51,466 nucleotides of DNA. It comes from an uncultured Lachnospiraceae bacterium. GTDB lineage: Bacteria > Bacillota_A > Clostridia > Lachnospirales > Lachnospiraceae. This document shows, one piece after another, positions 40,392 to 49,015 of the stretch. The position numbers and the translations under genes were made by a program. Where the stretch lies: assembly GCA_910585355.1 (NCBI GenBank), contig CAJUDN010000014.1, positions 1 to 51,466 of the forward strand. The letters are read 5' to 3'. How positions within the stretch are numbered: position 1 is the stretch's first letter; each line of letters opens with the position of its first letter. The notes below the pieces were generated by a model that did no database searches, was not told the origin of the DNA, and saw nothing but the letters and a program-made list of their open reading frames with translations.

Positions 40392-41018
40392 TTACTTCAT
40401 TTTCAGGCAGTCGGCCAGTTTAAAACGGATTTTCACGGAGCGGGCATTCAAGAGCGCCTGAAAATCGTCTTCTGACAAAAGGGCGGAAAGCTGGCTCTTG
40501 GAGCTGTCCGGAACAACGGCGTAGGTGCTGTCCAGGTAGCAGAGAGAGGGATATAAAACACACCAGAAGTTTTTTCCCTTCCCCTGGCCGATGAGGACGC
40601 GGACCGCGTCGTATGTTCCGGCCGGGAAGGTCATATCCCCATAGGTTTTTTCCGGAAACAGACATTGTTCCAGCTCGACGCGCACTTCGTAATCAAATCC
40701 CCGTTCTTTTATATAACGTTCCGCGGCCGTTTCCAAAGCCGCTTTGTGAGTTGTGACATAGCGGGATACGGCTTCTTTGGAGGCCGCTTCTTCCTCTGTC
40801 AGGCCTGCCCGCAGCTTTTCCAGGATAAAGTCCTTTACCTCTAATTTCAACGCCTGATCCGAGGAAGAATCGCTGTTTGCCAGCACATGGAACCGGAGGA
40901 TCTCCGGGGCGATTCTGGAAGCCAGGGCTTCCTCCTTCCTTCTGAGGCCGGACATGGTCAGCAAAAATATGAGAAGTCCCAGTGTCAGGGACAGGCAGAA
41001 TTGATATTTCTTTTTCAT
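40392..41018 (-). CDS. spoIIR: Stage II sporulation protein R
   Basis: A 208-residue secreted protein made in the forespore that activates SpoIIGA in the mother cell to process pro-sigma-E. An N-terminal membrane/signal helix (around residues 7-24) is followed by the family blocks IAPEILRFHVLANSDSSSDQALKLEVKDFIL and CLFPEKTYGDMTFPAGTYDAVRVLIGQGKGKNFWCVLYPSLCY. Its presence implies endospore formation. It is divergent from ddl, and its upstream region holds a sigma-F-like promoter. Confidence 0.94.
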   Translation of the reverse strand: MKKKYQFCLSLTLGLLIFLLTMSGLRRKEEALASRIAPEILRFHVLANSDSSSDQALKLEVKDFILEKLRAGLTEEEAASKEAVSRYVTTHKAALETAAERYIKERGFDYEVRVELEQCLFPEKTYGDMTFPAGTYDAVRVLIGQGKGKNFWCVLYPSLCYLDSTYAVVPDSSKSQLSALLSEDDFQALLNARSVKIRFKLADCLKMK

Positions 41019-41050
41019 GGAATCCCCTTCTTTTTTATGATAATTGCTAT

Positions 41051-41078
41051 TTGTAATTATTGCCAGTTGTGCTATAAT
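41051..41078 (+). promoter_or_regulatory. Promoter for ddl-murI
   Basis: TTGTAA at 41051-41056, perfect TATAAT at 41073-41078, 16-bp spacer. It overlaps the spoIIR promoter on the other strand. Confidence 0.7.
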
Positions 41079-41084
41079 CTAAAC
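41055..41084 (-). promoter_or_regulatory. Sigma-F-like promoter of spoIIR
   Basis: On the minus strand, GTTTA (41084-41080) and GGCAATAATT (41064-41055) are separated by 15 bp. These fit the sigma-F consensus (about GYWTA, 15 bp, GGNNANAHT). The position, about 36 nt before the start codon, is right, and spoIIR is a known sigma-F gene in Bacillus. Confidence 0.65.
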
Positions 41085-41119
41085 GGTTACCATTTGACTA
41101 TTTAAAGAGAGGTAAAACT

Positions 41120-42178
41120 ATGAGCAGAAAAAATGTGGTGGCGCTGTTCGGCGGACAGTCCTCGGAGCATGTGGTTTCCTGCATGTCCGTCCAGAATGTG
41201 GTTGCCAATATTGATAAAGAAGCTTACAATGTGATTCTTGTGGGAATCACAGAAGACGGTCACTGGCTAAAGGTCGATTCCATGGAAGAGATTAAAAATG
41301 ATACCTGGAGGGACGGTAAAAAAGCGGCTGTGCTTTCTCCGGATGCCAGAGACAAGGCGCTTCTGGTGCTGAAGGGAGACCAGGTGGAAAGAATTCACGT
41401 AGATGTGGTTTTTCCGGTGCTTCACGGACTTTATGGTGAGGACGGAACGGTTCAGGGGCTTCTGGAGCTGGCAAAAATTCCTTATGTGGGATGCGGCGTC
41501 CTGTCTTCTGCCGTATCTATGGATAAACTGACCACGAAAATTCTTGTGGACCGCCTGGGAATCCGGCAGGCGGCGTACGTTCCGGTTATGAGGGAGGAGC
41601 TGTGTGAGCTGGATCAGGTAATTTCCAGAGTGGAAAAGGCGCTCCCCTATCCGGTGTTCATTAAGCCCTCCAACGCAGGCTCCTCCAAAGGGGTGTCCAG
41701 AGCCGACGGACGGGAAGGATTAAAGGAAGGGCTCTTGGAAGCGGCGCGCCATGATCGCCGGATCCTGGTGGAAGAGGCTATTGTGGGCCATGAAGTGGAG
41801 TGCGCTGTCTTTGGAGGCGGTAAAGAGGAGGCGCAGGCTTCCGGAGTGGGTGAAATTCTGGCCGCCGCGGAATTTTATGATTTTGATGCAAAATATTATA
41901 GTGAGGCTTCCAAAACAGTTGTGGATCCGCGCCTTCCGGGAAATTCTACAGAGATAATCCGAAAAGAAGCAGTGGAGATCTTTAAGGCTGTGGATGGATA
42001 TGGGCTTTCCCGTGTCGACTTTTTCGTCACAGAGGATGGGGAGGTAGTCTTTAATGAAATCAACACCATGCCCGGCTTTACCTCCATCAGCATGTACCCC
42101 ATGCTCTGGGAGGCCAGAGGGAAAAAGAGTCTGATTAATGATCTCATCGCCCATGCAGAAAAAAGGTATGAAAGGTAA
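41120..42178 (+). CDS. ddl: D-alanine--D-alanine ligase
   Basis: A 352-residue ATP-grasp enzyme making D-Ala-D-Ala for peptidoglycan. FGGQSSEHVVS, FPVLHGLYGEDGTVQGLLEL, PVFIKPSNAGSSKGVSRA and VVFNEINTMPGFTSISMYP are the family blocks; the last binds Mg2+ and substrate. The start at 41120 is near a GAGAGGT ribosome binding site. It is 6 nt from murI, forming a cell-wall precursor unit. Substrate could be D-Ala-D-Ser in van-type relatives, but there are no van neighbours. Confidence 0.94.
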   Translation: MSRKNVVALFGGQSSEHVVSCMSVQNVVANIDKEAYNVILVGITEDGHWLKVDSMEEIKNDTWRDGKKAAVLSPDARDKALLVLKGDQVERIHVDVVFPVLHGLYGEDGTVQGLLELAKIPYVGCGVLSSAVSMDKLTTKILVDRLGIRQAAYVPVMREELCELDQVISRVEKALPYPVFIKPSNAGSSKGVSRADGREGLKEGLLEAARHDRRILVEEAIVGHEVECAVFGGGKEEAQASGVGEILAAAEFYDFDAKYYSEASKTVVDPRLPGNSTEIIRKEAVEIFKAVDGYGLSRVDFFVTEDGEVVFNEINTMPGFTSISMYPMLWEARGKKSLINDLIAHAEKRYER

Positions 42179-42184
42179 GGGAGT

Positions 42185-43006
42185 ATGGATAAAAATGCAC
42201 CAATCGGAGTGTTTGATTCCGGTGTGGGCGGCCTAACGGTTGCCCGGGAGATTATGCGCCAGCTTCCTGAGGAGCGGCTGATTTATTTTGGAGATACGGC
42301 CAGGCTCCCCTATGGAAATAAATCGAAAAAAACCATCATCCGCTATTCAGAGCAGATCATCCGTTTCCTGCGGACCAAAGAGGTAAAGGCCATTGTGGTG
42401 GCCTGTAATACGGCTTCTTCCTATGCGCTGGATGAGGTGAGGAAGATGGTGGATGTACCTATCATCGGCGTCATCAACGCCGGGGCCAGGGCCGCTGTGT
42501 CGGCGACAAAAAATGGGAAAATCGGGGTGATCGGAACTGAAGGCACCATAAACAGCGGCACTTATGCAGAGGTTTTAAAGGAAATGAAACCAGGGACGGA
42601 GGTTTTTGGAAGGGCCTGTCCGCTGTTTGTTCCCCTGGTGGAGGAGGGACTTTTGCATGACACGGTCACTGATGAAATTGCATCCCGGTATCTTTCCGTA
42701 TTAAAGGAAAAGTATATTGACACATTGGTTCTTGGCTGTACCCATTATCCTCTTTTGCGGTCCACAATCGCAAGGATCATGGGGGATGGTGTAACCTTGA
42801 TCAATCCGGCCTATGAAACGGCCGTTCAGCTGAAAACGCTTCTCAAATCCATGGAGATGAACTGTGACGGGGAAAAGGAGGCCATGCCAGGGGAAAAGTA
42901 TCAGTTTTTTGTCAGTGATATGGCGGAAAAATTTTGCGCTTTTGCCACTTCCATTCTGCCGGACGAGGTGAAGGAAACCATACAGATTGATATAGAGACC
43001 TGTTGA
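42185..43006 (+). CDS. murI: Glutamate racemase
   Basis: A 273-residue enzyme that turns L-Glu into D-Glu for peptidoglycan. IGVFDSGVGGLTVAREI at the N-terminus, the two catalytic cysteines in VACNTASSYALDEV and LGCTHYPLLR, and YFGDTARLPYG are all present. The length is normal. It lies between ddl and the DUF1934 gene. Confidence 0.96.
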   Translation: MDKNAPIGVFDSGVGGLTVAREIMRQLPEERLIYFGDTARLPYGNKSKKTIIRYSEQIIRFLRTKEVKAIVVACNTASSYALDEVRKMVDVPIIGVINAGARAAVSATKNGKIGVIGTEGTINSGTYAEVLKEMKPGTEVFGRACPLFVPLVEEGLLHDTVTDEIASRYLSVLKEKYIDTLVLGCTHYPLLRSTIARIMGDGVTLINPAYETAVQLKTLLKSMEMNCDGEKEAMPGEKYQFFVSDMAEKFCAFATSILPDEVKETIQIDIETC

Positions 43007-43032
43007 TAAGGGATGATAAAGGAGCCAGAGGA

Positions 43033-43476
43033 ATGACAAAAGAGGTTCTCGTGAGCATCAAGGGAACGCAGCTGATGGGAGAAGAAAATGATACCATTGA
43101 AATCATTACTTCAGGAACTCGTTATGAAAAGAATGGAAAGCAGTACATTCTTTTTGAAGAGGCCATCGGAGACGCCGGGGATGTGACCCGAAATACGGTG
43201 AAAATTGAGCCGGACAAAGTGGAGGTTACGAAGCGCGGGCTGGTGGAGAGCCATATGACCTTCGAATGCGGAAAAAAGAATATGGCAAATTATGTGACTC
43301 CGGTGGGGCTGATTATCCTGGGGCTTACCACAGCTTCTCTCACTGTGACAGAGAATGAAAAGGAGATTCATATTGGGATTAACTATTCTCTGGAGATGAA
43401 TGGAGAGTATATTTCAGACTGTTCCCTGGAGATTCTGGCGAAGGCCAGGGAGAAGGGGGGATTGCATTTAACGTAA
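43033..43476 (+). CDS. DUF1934 family β-barrel protein
   Basis: A 147-residue protein of the DUF1934 (YwiB-like) family, predicted to be a small calycin-like β-barrel. Start chosen at 43033 (GGAG at 43021). Family blocks are VLVSIKGTQLMGEENDTIEI, KYILFEE-like (QYILFEEAIGD), and the later YSLEMNGEYISDCSLEI. Function unknown; often found beside murI or cell-wall genes. Confidence 0.82.
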   Translation: MTKEVLVSIKGTQLMGEENDTIEIITSGTRYEKNGKQYILFEEAIGDAGDVTRNTVKIEPDKVEVTKRGLVESHMTFECGKKNMANYVTPVGLIILGLTTASLTVTENEKEIHIGINYSLEMNGEYISDCSLEILAKAREKGGLHLT

Positions 43477-43535
43477 GAAAAGAGGTAACTGTGCGGATAC
43501 TGAACGGCCACGAAATGAGAAAGGAAAAGTAAGAT

Positions 43536-44477
43536 ATGGAAAGTTTTCTTGTAGCGATTAATGCGGTGATTCCGTTTCTCTGTTATATCTCCTTTGGATA
43601 TGCGATGAAAGTAAAGGGAGTGGTGAAGGAGGAGTTTCTTCAGCAGCTGAATAAGATGGTGTTTAAGGTCATGTATCCGTTTATGACCTTTTATAACATC
43701 TACAAAGCGGATGCCAGTTCTTTGCCGCGGCCCATTATGCTGATTTTCAGTGGTGTCAGCATTTTGGCGCTGGAAGTGATCCTGGTTTTCATTGTGCCGA
43801 AAATCGTAAAGGAAAATCCGAAACGGGGCGTAATCATTCAGGCTGTTTACCGGAGTAATTTTGTATTATTTGGGCTTCCGCTGACGATCTCTGTATTCGG
43901 AGACACAGCCTCTTCGGTGGCTGCCATGGTGGTGACTGTGGTGGTTACCATTTATAACACCACCTCTGTAGTAATCCTGGAAATGTTCAATTCGGAGGGA
44001 AAAACCACTGCAAGGTCCCTGTTGTTGAATGTGGCGAAGAACCCGCTGCTCCAGGGAGCCGTGGTGGGACTGGCTTTCTTTTTCCTGGGGATTAAGGTTC
44101 CAAAGAGTCTTCTGACTCCCATTGCCGCTTTTGCAGATATGACATCACCTCTGGCCCTGTTCGTGTTGGGAGGAAGCTTGCACTTTAATGCGATTCGGGG
44201 AAACTTAAAGTATCTTGTGCCAACGCTGTCCTTCAAGTTACTTGCTCTTCCGGCCCTTATGCTGGCCATTGCGTACCAGTTTGGCCTGCGGGAGCTGGAG
44301 CTGTTTTTGCTGCTTGCCATTTACGGGACGCCTGTGGCGGCCGCATCTTACCCCATGGCTCAGAACATGGGGGGAGACGGAGAACTGGCCGGGCAGTTCG
44401 TGGTGATCAGTACGGTGGTTTCTGTGGTAACGTTGTTTGTGTGGATTTTCTTCTTAAAGAGTATGGGACTGATTTAG
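43536..44477 (+). CDS. AEC-family transporter
   Basis: A 313-residue membrane protein of the auxin-efflux-carrier family with about ten helices in two inverted halves. The first half begins VIPFLCYISFGYAMK; the second includes SLLLNVAKNPLLQGAVVGLAFFF and GTPVAAASYPMAQNMGG. Bacterial members often carry malate, malonate or other small organic acids, sodium- or proton-coupled; the substrate here is open. Confidence 0.88.
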   Translation: MESFLVAINAVIPFLCYISFGYAMKVKGVVKEEFLQQLNKMVFKVMYPFMTFYNIYKADASSLPRPIMLIFSGVSILALEVILVFIVPKIVKENPKRGVIIQAVYRSNFVLFGLPLTISVFGDTASSVAAMVVTVVVTIYNTTSVVILEMFNSEGKTTARSLLLNVAKNPLLQGAVVGLAFFFLGIKVPKSLLTPIAAFADMTSPLALFVLGGSLHFNAIRGNLKYLVPTLSFKLLALPALMLAIAYQFGLRELELFLLLAIYGTPVAAASYPMAQNMGGDGELAGQFVVISTVVSVVTLFVWIFFLKSMGLI

Positions 44478-44484
44478 AAAAAAG

Positions 44485-44534
44485 AAAAAGAGCATCGTCT
44501 GACCTCCGGCGGGAGGAGAAGTGATGCTCTTTTT
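44485..44534. terminator. Terminator after the AEC gene
   Basis: AAAAAGAGCATC (44485-44496) pairs with GATGCTCTTTTT (44523-44534), and CCTCC/GGAGG pairs inside. A- and T-runs on either side allow it to work on both strands. Confidence 0.88.
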
Positions 44535-44797
44535 ATTTACGCGAGCAACGAGCCAGAGTCCGTGCTTGCACGAGACCTTGGCGACTGCCGCGATAATTTG
44601 AGAAACTCGCAAAGAGTGTTTCTCATAGTTGGTTCTCCAGAAACGACATTCCATCCACCAGGAATTCCATAAATTTTGTTTCAAGCCTTCCAGACGGTTT
44701 GCCTTTTCGGCGGATGCAGCTAAATTCCATGAGAAATTTTTGATTTCGCACCGGAGGGTCAGAAAATAGTATCAGCTGACCGTTCCGTTGGCATGCG
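44535..44797. other. Gap with a hairpin and no gene
   Basis: GAGAAAC...GTTTCTC forms a hairpin near 44600-44627; GTGCTTGCAC lies in a small dyad near 44563-44572. On the minus strand an ATG at 44629 would open a 29-residue peptide, but with no ribosome binding site. I suspect a structured repeat of a kind common in Lachnospiraceae intergenic regions, but cannot prove it from one copy. Confidence 0.35.
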
Positions 44798-45268
44798 TTA
44801 TTTTGCTTTTGCGGATTTGTCTTTATTCTTTCGGAACCGGTCGAAGAACTTTTTCTTTTCCGGCAGGGGCGGGATACCGCCGCGGACACTCTTGATTTCC
44901 GTTATGTAGAGGCCGCTGATAACAACCTTGGCTTCTGTTTTTAAGGGAAGCTGTAAGAATACTTTTTCATCGGCGATCATGGTCATGATCCTCGGGCCAA
45001 TTTTTGCTTTCACTACCGGAATCTTTGCACGTTTTGCGTACCAGGGAGTCTGCTCATAGACCATTGCAGGCAGACCCGCATCTTTTAATTTCAGTTTCTT
45101 TTTATCAATGGCCATCAGGGTAACGACCTGTTTCGCGGCGTCAATGGCGGATTGCTGTTCTACCTGGCGTTTTTCCATTTTCCTTCCCAGATAGTAGAGA
45201 ATACCAAGAATGGCTATGAGAATGACGAGAATCACAAGCACGACATTCATTACAATGTTCCAGTTCAT
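44798..45268 (-). CDS. Small single-pass membrane protein of unknown function
   Basis: A 156-residue protein with an N-terminal membrane helix (around residues 6-28, VVLVILVILIAILGILYYL), followed by a cytoplasmic part with KQVVTLMAIDKKKLKLKDAGLP and MTMIADEKVFLQLPLKTEAKVVISGLYI, and a Lys-rich tail. The ATG at 45268 follows GGAGGT; a longer reading from 45364 runs upstream through the promoter region. It is not similar to any family I can name. Confidence 0.75.
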   Translation of the reverse strand: MNWNIVMNVVLVILVILIAILGILYYLGRKMEKRQVEQQSAIDAAKQVVTLMAIDKKKLKLKDAGLPAMVYEQTPWYAKRAKIPVVKAKIGPRIMTMIADEKVFLQLPLKTEAKVVISGLYITEIKSVRGGIPPLPEKKKFFDRFRKNKDKSAKAK

Positions 45269-45331
45269 GAACTTACCTCCAAATAATCTTCGCGTTTTCC
45301 CTGTAAGAAAGAACAGGGAATTACGAAAAAG

Positions 45332-45360
45332 ATTATAGCATCCATTATCTGAAAGCGCAA
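45332..45360 (-). promoter_or_regulatory. Promoter for the gene at 44798
   Basis: On the minus strand, TTGCGC (45360-45355) and TATAAT (45337-45332), 17-bp spacer. Confidence 0.65.
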
Positions 45361-45437
45361 GCAAAAATCCGGTATTGAAACAGGAAAAGTTGCCTGGAGG
45401 CGGAAACGGGGGATGCGGGGGAGGGGCGGCAATTTTA

Positions 45438-45466
45438 TTGACAGCAGGAAATGAAGAAGGTAGAAT
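45438..45466 (+). promoter_or_regulatory. Promoter for the M20 amidohydrolase gene
   Basis: Perfect TTGACA (45438-45443), 17-bp spacer, TAGAAT (45461-45466). The expected start near 45473 leaves a leader of about 190 nt. Confidence 0.78.
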
Positions 45467-45472
45467 GATACT

Positions 45473-45662
45473 AGAGTAACCCGGTTTAAATGCCTTTACG
45501 TTTCACTGGTCCGCTTTCCCGATGGAGCAAAAGAAAGATGCATAACGCAGTGCCGCAGTGTGTCCGCCTTTTCCTTTGCATTCTCGAAAAAGCATCCCCA
45601 CCGGAACAGAAGGGTATTTAAACAGCTGTGATTTATAAATAATAAAGAAAGGTGAGAAAGAG
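45473..45662 (+). promoter_or_regulatory. Long structured leader of the M20 gene
   Basis: GTTTAAAT (45483-45490) can pair with ATTTAAAC (45615-45622), enclosing GC-rich hairpin material (for example GATGC near 45537 with GCATTC near 45577). No match to a riboswitch class I know. It could be a ligand-sensing leader or a decayed mobile element. Confidence 0.4.
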
Positions 45663-47108
45663 ATGGGAAAACAGACGGCATGGGAAGAGATTGACAAAAA
45701 GGCAGCCGAAATTTTAGAGGCCAGCGACGAGATCTGGGGCTGTGCAGAGACTGCGTTTACAGAGGAAAAATCCATGAAGGTGCTCTGCGGACTGCTTGAA
45801 CAGGAAGGATTTGAGGTGGAGATGAACCTGGCGGGAGTGGCAACGGCCTTTAAGGGAACCTTTGGGTCGGGAAAACCGGTGATTGGATTCCTCGGGGAGT
45901 TTGACGCTTTATCCGGCCTGGATCAGGAGGCGGGCGCCGCAGAGAAAAAGCAGGTGCACGCAGGCGCTCCGGGACATGGCTGCGGCCACAACATGCTTGG
46001 AACGGCTTCTCTTTCTGCGGCCATTGGAGTAAAAAGGTATCTGGAAGAAACCAAAAAGCCCGGCACGGTTGTTTACTTTGGGTGTCCCGGGGAGGAGGGA
46101 GGCTCCGGGAAAGCCTTCATGGCGAAGGACGGCGTGTTTTCCGGTCTGGATGCCGCAATTACCTGGCATCCCGGCGATCTCACCAGAGCCGATACGGGAA
46201 GTTCTCTGGCCAATTACCAGGTGGCGTATAAATTCTATGGCACCAGCGCTCATGCGGGCGGGGCCCCTCATCTTGGAAGAAGCGCTCTGGATGCCTGCGA
46301 ACTCATGAACATGGGCGTTCAGTTCCTCAGGGAGCACGTGATTCCTGAGGCCAGAATCCACTATGCCATTACCAATACCGGAGGTTATTCTCCCAATGTA
46401 GTTCAGCCATATGCAGAAGTGCTTTACCTGATCCGTGCGCCGAAAAACAGACAGGTGGAGGAAATTTACCAACGGGTCAATAAGATAGCGGAAGGGGCCG
46501 CCCATATGACAGAGACAAGAGTGGAAATTGACTTTGTAAAGGGATGCTCCAATCTGATCAGCAATAAGGTGATTGCGAAGAAGCTGTGGGAGAATCTTAC
46601 AGAGCTTGGGGCGCCGGAGTACACGGAGGATGAGATGGCTCTCGCGAAGGCAATCCATGAGAGCGTTGGTGAGAGCTGCTATGAATCCCTGGAGAAGGTG
46701 GCAAAATCCTGTGACAAGGCAGTAAAAAAAGAGGTTCTGGCTCATAAGGGAGAGGTAATGTACCGGTTTGTGGCCCCCTTTGATCCGGTGGGAATTATGT
46801 CCTTCGGTTCCACAGACGTGGGTGATGTGAGCTGGAACTGTCCCACAGCCCAGGCCTATGTGGCCACATGGGCGGCCGGAACTCCGGGACATTCCTGGCA
46901 GGTGGTGACTCAGGGAAAGAGCGGCCTGGCCCATAAAGGACTGATTTACGCGGCAAAGGCCATGGCAGGCGCTGCCGTTGACATGTATGAGGATCCGGCT
47001 GTGATCGAAGAAGCGAGGGCAGAGATGGAAGAGACGCTGGAGGGTGATACTTATCTGTGTCCGATTCCGGACGGCTGCAGGCCGAGAGCTCTCGGAATGA
47101 CAAAATAA
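45663..47108 (+). CDS. M20-family amidohydrolase (AbgB-like)
   Basis: A 481-residue metallohydrolase of the M20D group. GAPGHGCGHNMLGTASLSAA carries metal ligands, GCPGEEGGSGKAFM the catalytic Glu region, and ITWHPGD a further His. The insertion domain (around residues 185-310) is the dimerisation lid. It resembles p-aminobenzoyl-glutamate hydrolase subunit B, which cleaves folate breakdown products, but other amide substrates are possible. No AbgA or AbgT partner is present. Confidence 0.9.
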   Translation: MGKQTAWEEIDKKAAEILEASDEIWGCAETAFTEEKSMKVLCGLLEQEGFEVEMNLAGVATAFKGTFGSGKPVIGFLGEFDALSGLDQEAGAAEKKQVHAGAPGHGCGHNMLGTASLSAAIGVKRYLEETKKPGTVVYFGCPGEEGGSGKAFMAKDGVFSGLDAAITWHPGDLTRADTGSSLANYQVAYKFYGTSAHAGGAPHLGRSALDACELMNMGVQFLREHVIPEARIHYAITNTGGYSPNVVQPYAEVLYLIRAPKNRQVEEIYQRVNKIAEGAAHMTETRVEIDFVKGCSNLISNKVIAKKLWENLTELGAPEYTEDEMALAKAIHESVGESCYESLEKVAKSCDKAVKKEVLAHKGEVMYRFVAPFDPVGIMSFGSTDVGDVSWNCPTAQAYVATWAAGTPGHSWQVVTQGKSGLAHKGLIYAAKAMAGAAVDMYEDPAVIEEARAEMEETLEGDTYLCPIPDGCRPRALGMTK

Positions 47109-47142
47109 ACAAGAAAAAACGGAAATTCCCGGGCTGTGGAAT

Positions 47143-47209
47143 GCAGCCGTTCCGCCCTGCATCTTTTTGCCGCTTATGGCGGGCAGGAAGCACACGGCGG
47201 AGCGGTTAC
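47143..47209. mobile_element. MITE-like element, copy 6, between convergent genes
   Basis: Left end GCAGCCGTTCCGCC and reverse complement of the right end GTAACCGCTCCGCC agree at 11 of 14 positions. Flanks TGTGGAAT (47135-47142) and TGCGTAAT (47210-47217) agree at 6 of 8. The interior shares the CCCTGCnTCTT...GAAGCAC blocks with copy 1. Outside it, AATTCCCGG (47124-47132) and CCGGGAATT (47224-47232) form a further stem that may serve as terminator for both neighbours. Confidence 0.45.
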
Positions 47210-47218
47210 TGCGTAATA

Positions 47219-49015
47219 TCAGTCCGGGAATTCTATGAATAGAGGGCCGAAAAGGCGGGTGGCTCTGGCGGCGGAGAAATTATAACGGCGCAAGGAGAGA
47301 GAAAGGGACCGTTCCGGCTGATGATTTATAAAAGACTGCAGATACTGTTTCCGGCTGCCCCATGGCTTGAAACAGGATTCGTCCGTGGGGAGATACTCTA
47401 GGAGTGCAGGCGCCGCGTCTACGGACAGGGACTGCAGGTAATGCAGATCGCTGTGGGAGATACTTTCGTGGGTGAGATTATAGCGGGCAATGACTGCATC
47501 CGGCCTGGCAAAAGCCAGCGCCACGTAGAAAACGGATATCACCACCAGTCCATAACGAAACAGAGGAAAGCCGTCCCTAAAAATCAGCCGGAAAATCCCT
47601 GCCATGAGAACTGTGACCATCGCCAGGAACCAGAGGACCAGAAGTCTTAAAAGAGTAAGGTGGTAGCTGGCCACGTAAAGTACCATGCGGTATGCGGCGG
47701 AGAAGGTCATGATTACAGTGCATATACTGAGGAAAGCCAGAGTGAGCCTCAAAAGCAGGGTGGGGCGGATATACTTTAAAAATCCAAGTACCAGGGCCAG
47801 GTTAATAAAAATGACAAACACAAGCTGGTAGAAGCCCTGATGGGCGTACTGGGCGTAGGTCATGGATTCCGGAAGCGAGCCCTGGCGTAAAAACAGACAG
47901 TAAATCTGGATGGCGCAGAAGGCCCCGTAAAAGAGGACGATGGCGCCTAAAAAGCTGACGGCAGCTAAGGGATTTCCCTTTTTGCAGCATACTTCCGCCC
48001 GGACCTTTGGCGGCGCGAATCGGGTGCAGAGAATACTGTAAAAAACGACGGCGGCGAAAAGAGAGCCGGCGCTCATGGAAATCAGGGTTCCCAGGCGGAA
48101 AAAGTCATGAAACAGCCGGGATATGAGGTTTGAAAACACGGCGTCCGCACTGCCGAGAAGCCAGACCAGCAGGACTGTTAAGGGGATGGACGCGCAGATG
48201 CCGGAAAGAACCAGGAGAACATTTTTGCTTTTGGCTGCTTTTCCGGATTTGGCATACACCACCGCATGGCGGAATGGAACCGGGAAAAGGCCAATAAGGG
48301 AGACGCCATATTTCAGAATGGCGATAAGCCAGGTTCCCGTCTGCCAGGCGCGGTCCTCGTAAAGCTGATGGTTCAGGAAAACAGCCAAAAGCAGAAGCAG
48401 AGCCAGGCGGCTGCAGGCGTGAAGGAAGGGACTGCCGGTCAGACACATGGAAAGGCTCACAAGGAACGAGGTTCCAATAAGAAACCAGGAGTCCTTTTTT
48501 ATAGTGAGGCCCAGCCGTTTAAAAAGCATGCATAAAACCAGATATCCCACAGCCGAAAATAAGGGCCAGGTGATGGAACTGGGATTTTTATAAAAGCAGA
48601 AAGTATAAAAGAATCCCATGGCCAGACAGACGGGCCCGTAAGTTCCAAATGATTCCGCAAGCGGGGCGGCAGGGAGGGGCCGGGGCGCGGGAGGGGCCGG
48701 GGGCTTGGCATACGGGTAGGGCGAGGCCCATGTCCCTGGGGAAAAGGGAGCCTGGGTCATGGGGGAAGAACCAGCAGCGGAAGTGCGGGCCTGGACCTCG
48801 GGAGGAACCGCGGCGGCAGTGTGGGCCTGAGCCGTGGGGGAACCTGCGGCAGCAGTGTGAACCTGGGTCTCGATGGAAGCGGCGGTAACGTGAGCCCGGG
48901 CCTCGGGAGAAGCCGTGACGGCAGTATGGGCCTGGACCTCGGGAGAAGTCAGGGCCGCAGCCTGGGCCGGCGCCGGGGCAGCGTTTGGTGTGTGTGTTTC
49001 ATGAAAATCAGTCAT
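47219..49015 (-). CDS. DUF4173-family membrane protein with N-terminal repeats
   Basis: A 598-residue protein. Residues 1-110 are soluble and hold five copies of a ~12-residue repeat of the type SPEVQAHTAVTA (residues ~24-83), then a Pro-rich segment. From about residue 125 follow roughly a dozen membrane helices of the DUF4173/DUF4153 type (GFFYTFCFYKNPSS, then GLTIKKDSWFLIG and others). Function of the family is unknown. It is the last gene of a three-gene unit; its start overlaps the XRE gene by 8 nt, which suggests coupling. Confidence 0.8.
   Translation of the reverse strand: MTDFHETHTPNAAPAPAQAAALTSPEVQAHTAVTASPEARAHVTAASIETQVHTAAAGSPTAQAHTAAAVPPEVQARTSAAGSSPMTQAPFSPGTWASPYPYAKPPAPPAPRPLPAAPLAESFGTYGPVCLAMGFFYTFCFYKNPSSITWPLFSAVGYLVLCMLFKRLGLTIKKDSWFLIGTSFLVSLSMCLTGSPFLHACSRLALLLLLAVFLNHQLYEDRAWQTGTWLIAILKYGVSLIGLFPVPFRHAVVYAKSGKAAKSKNVLLVLSGICASIPLTVLLVWLLGSADAVFSNLISRLFHDFFRLGTLISMSAGSLFAAVVFYSILCTRFAPPKVRAEVCCKKGNPLAAVSFLGAIVLFYGAFCAIQIYCLFLRQGSLPESMTYAQYAHQGFYQLVFVIFINLALVLGFLKYIRPTLLLRLTLAFLSICTVIMTFSAAYRMVLYVASYHLTLLRLLVLWFLAMVTVLMAGIFRLIFRDGFPLFRYGLVVISVFYVALAFARPDAVIARYNLTHESISHSDLHYLQSLSVDAAPALLEYLPTDESCFKPWGSRKQYLQSFINHQPERSLSLSLRRYNFSAARATRLFGPLFIEFPD
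48767..48946 (-). repeat. Tandem coding repeat (36-nt unit)
   Basis: About five imperfect copies of a 36-nt (12-codon) unit encode SPE.QAHTA..A-like blocks at the N-terminus of the DUF4173 protein. The unit number could vary between strains by slippage. Confidence 0.65.

Noticed and set aside
45909..47195. A 428-codon open frame on the minus strand opposite the M20 gene
   Set aside because: It is a shadow of the M20 coding frame. It lacks a ribosome binding site and any recognisable domain, and the plus-strand protein has intact catalytic motifs.
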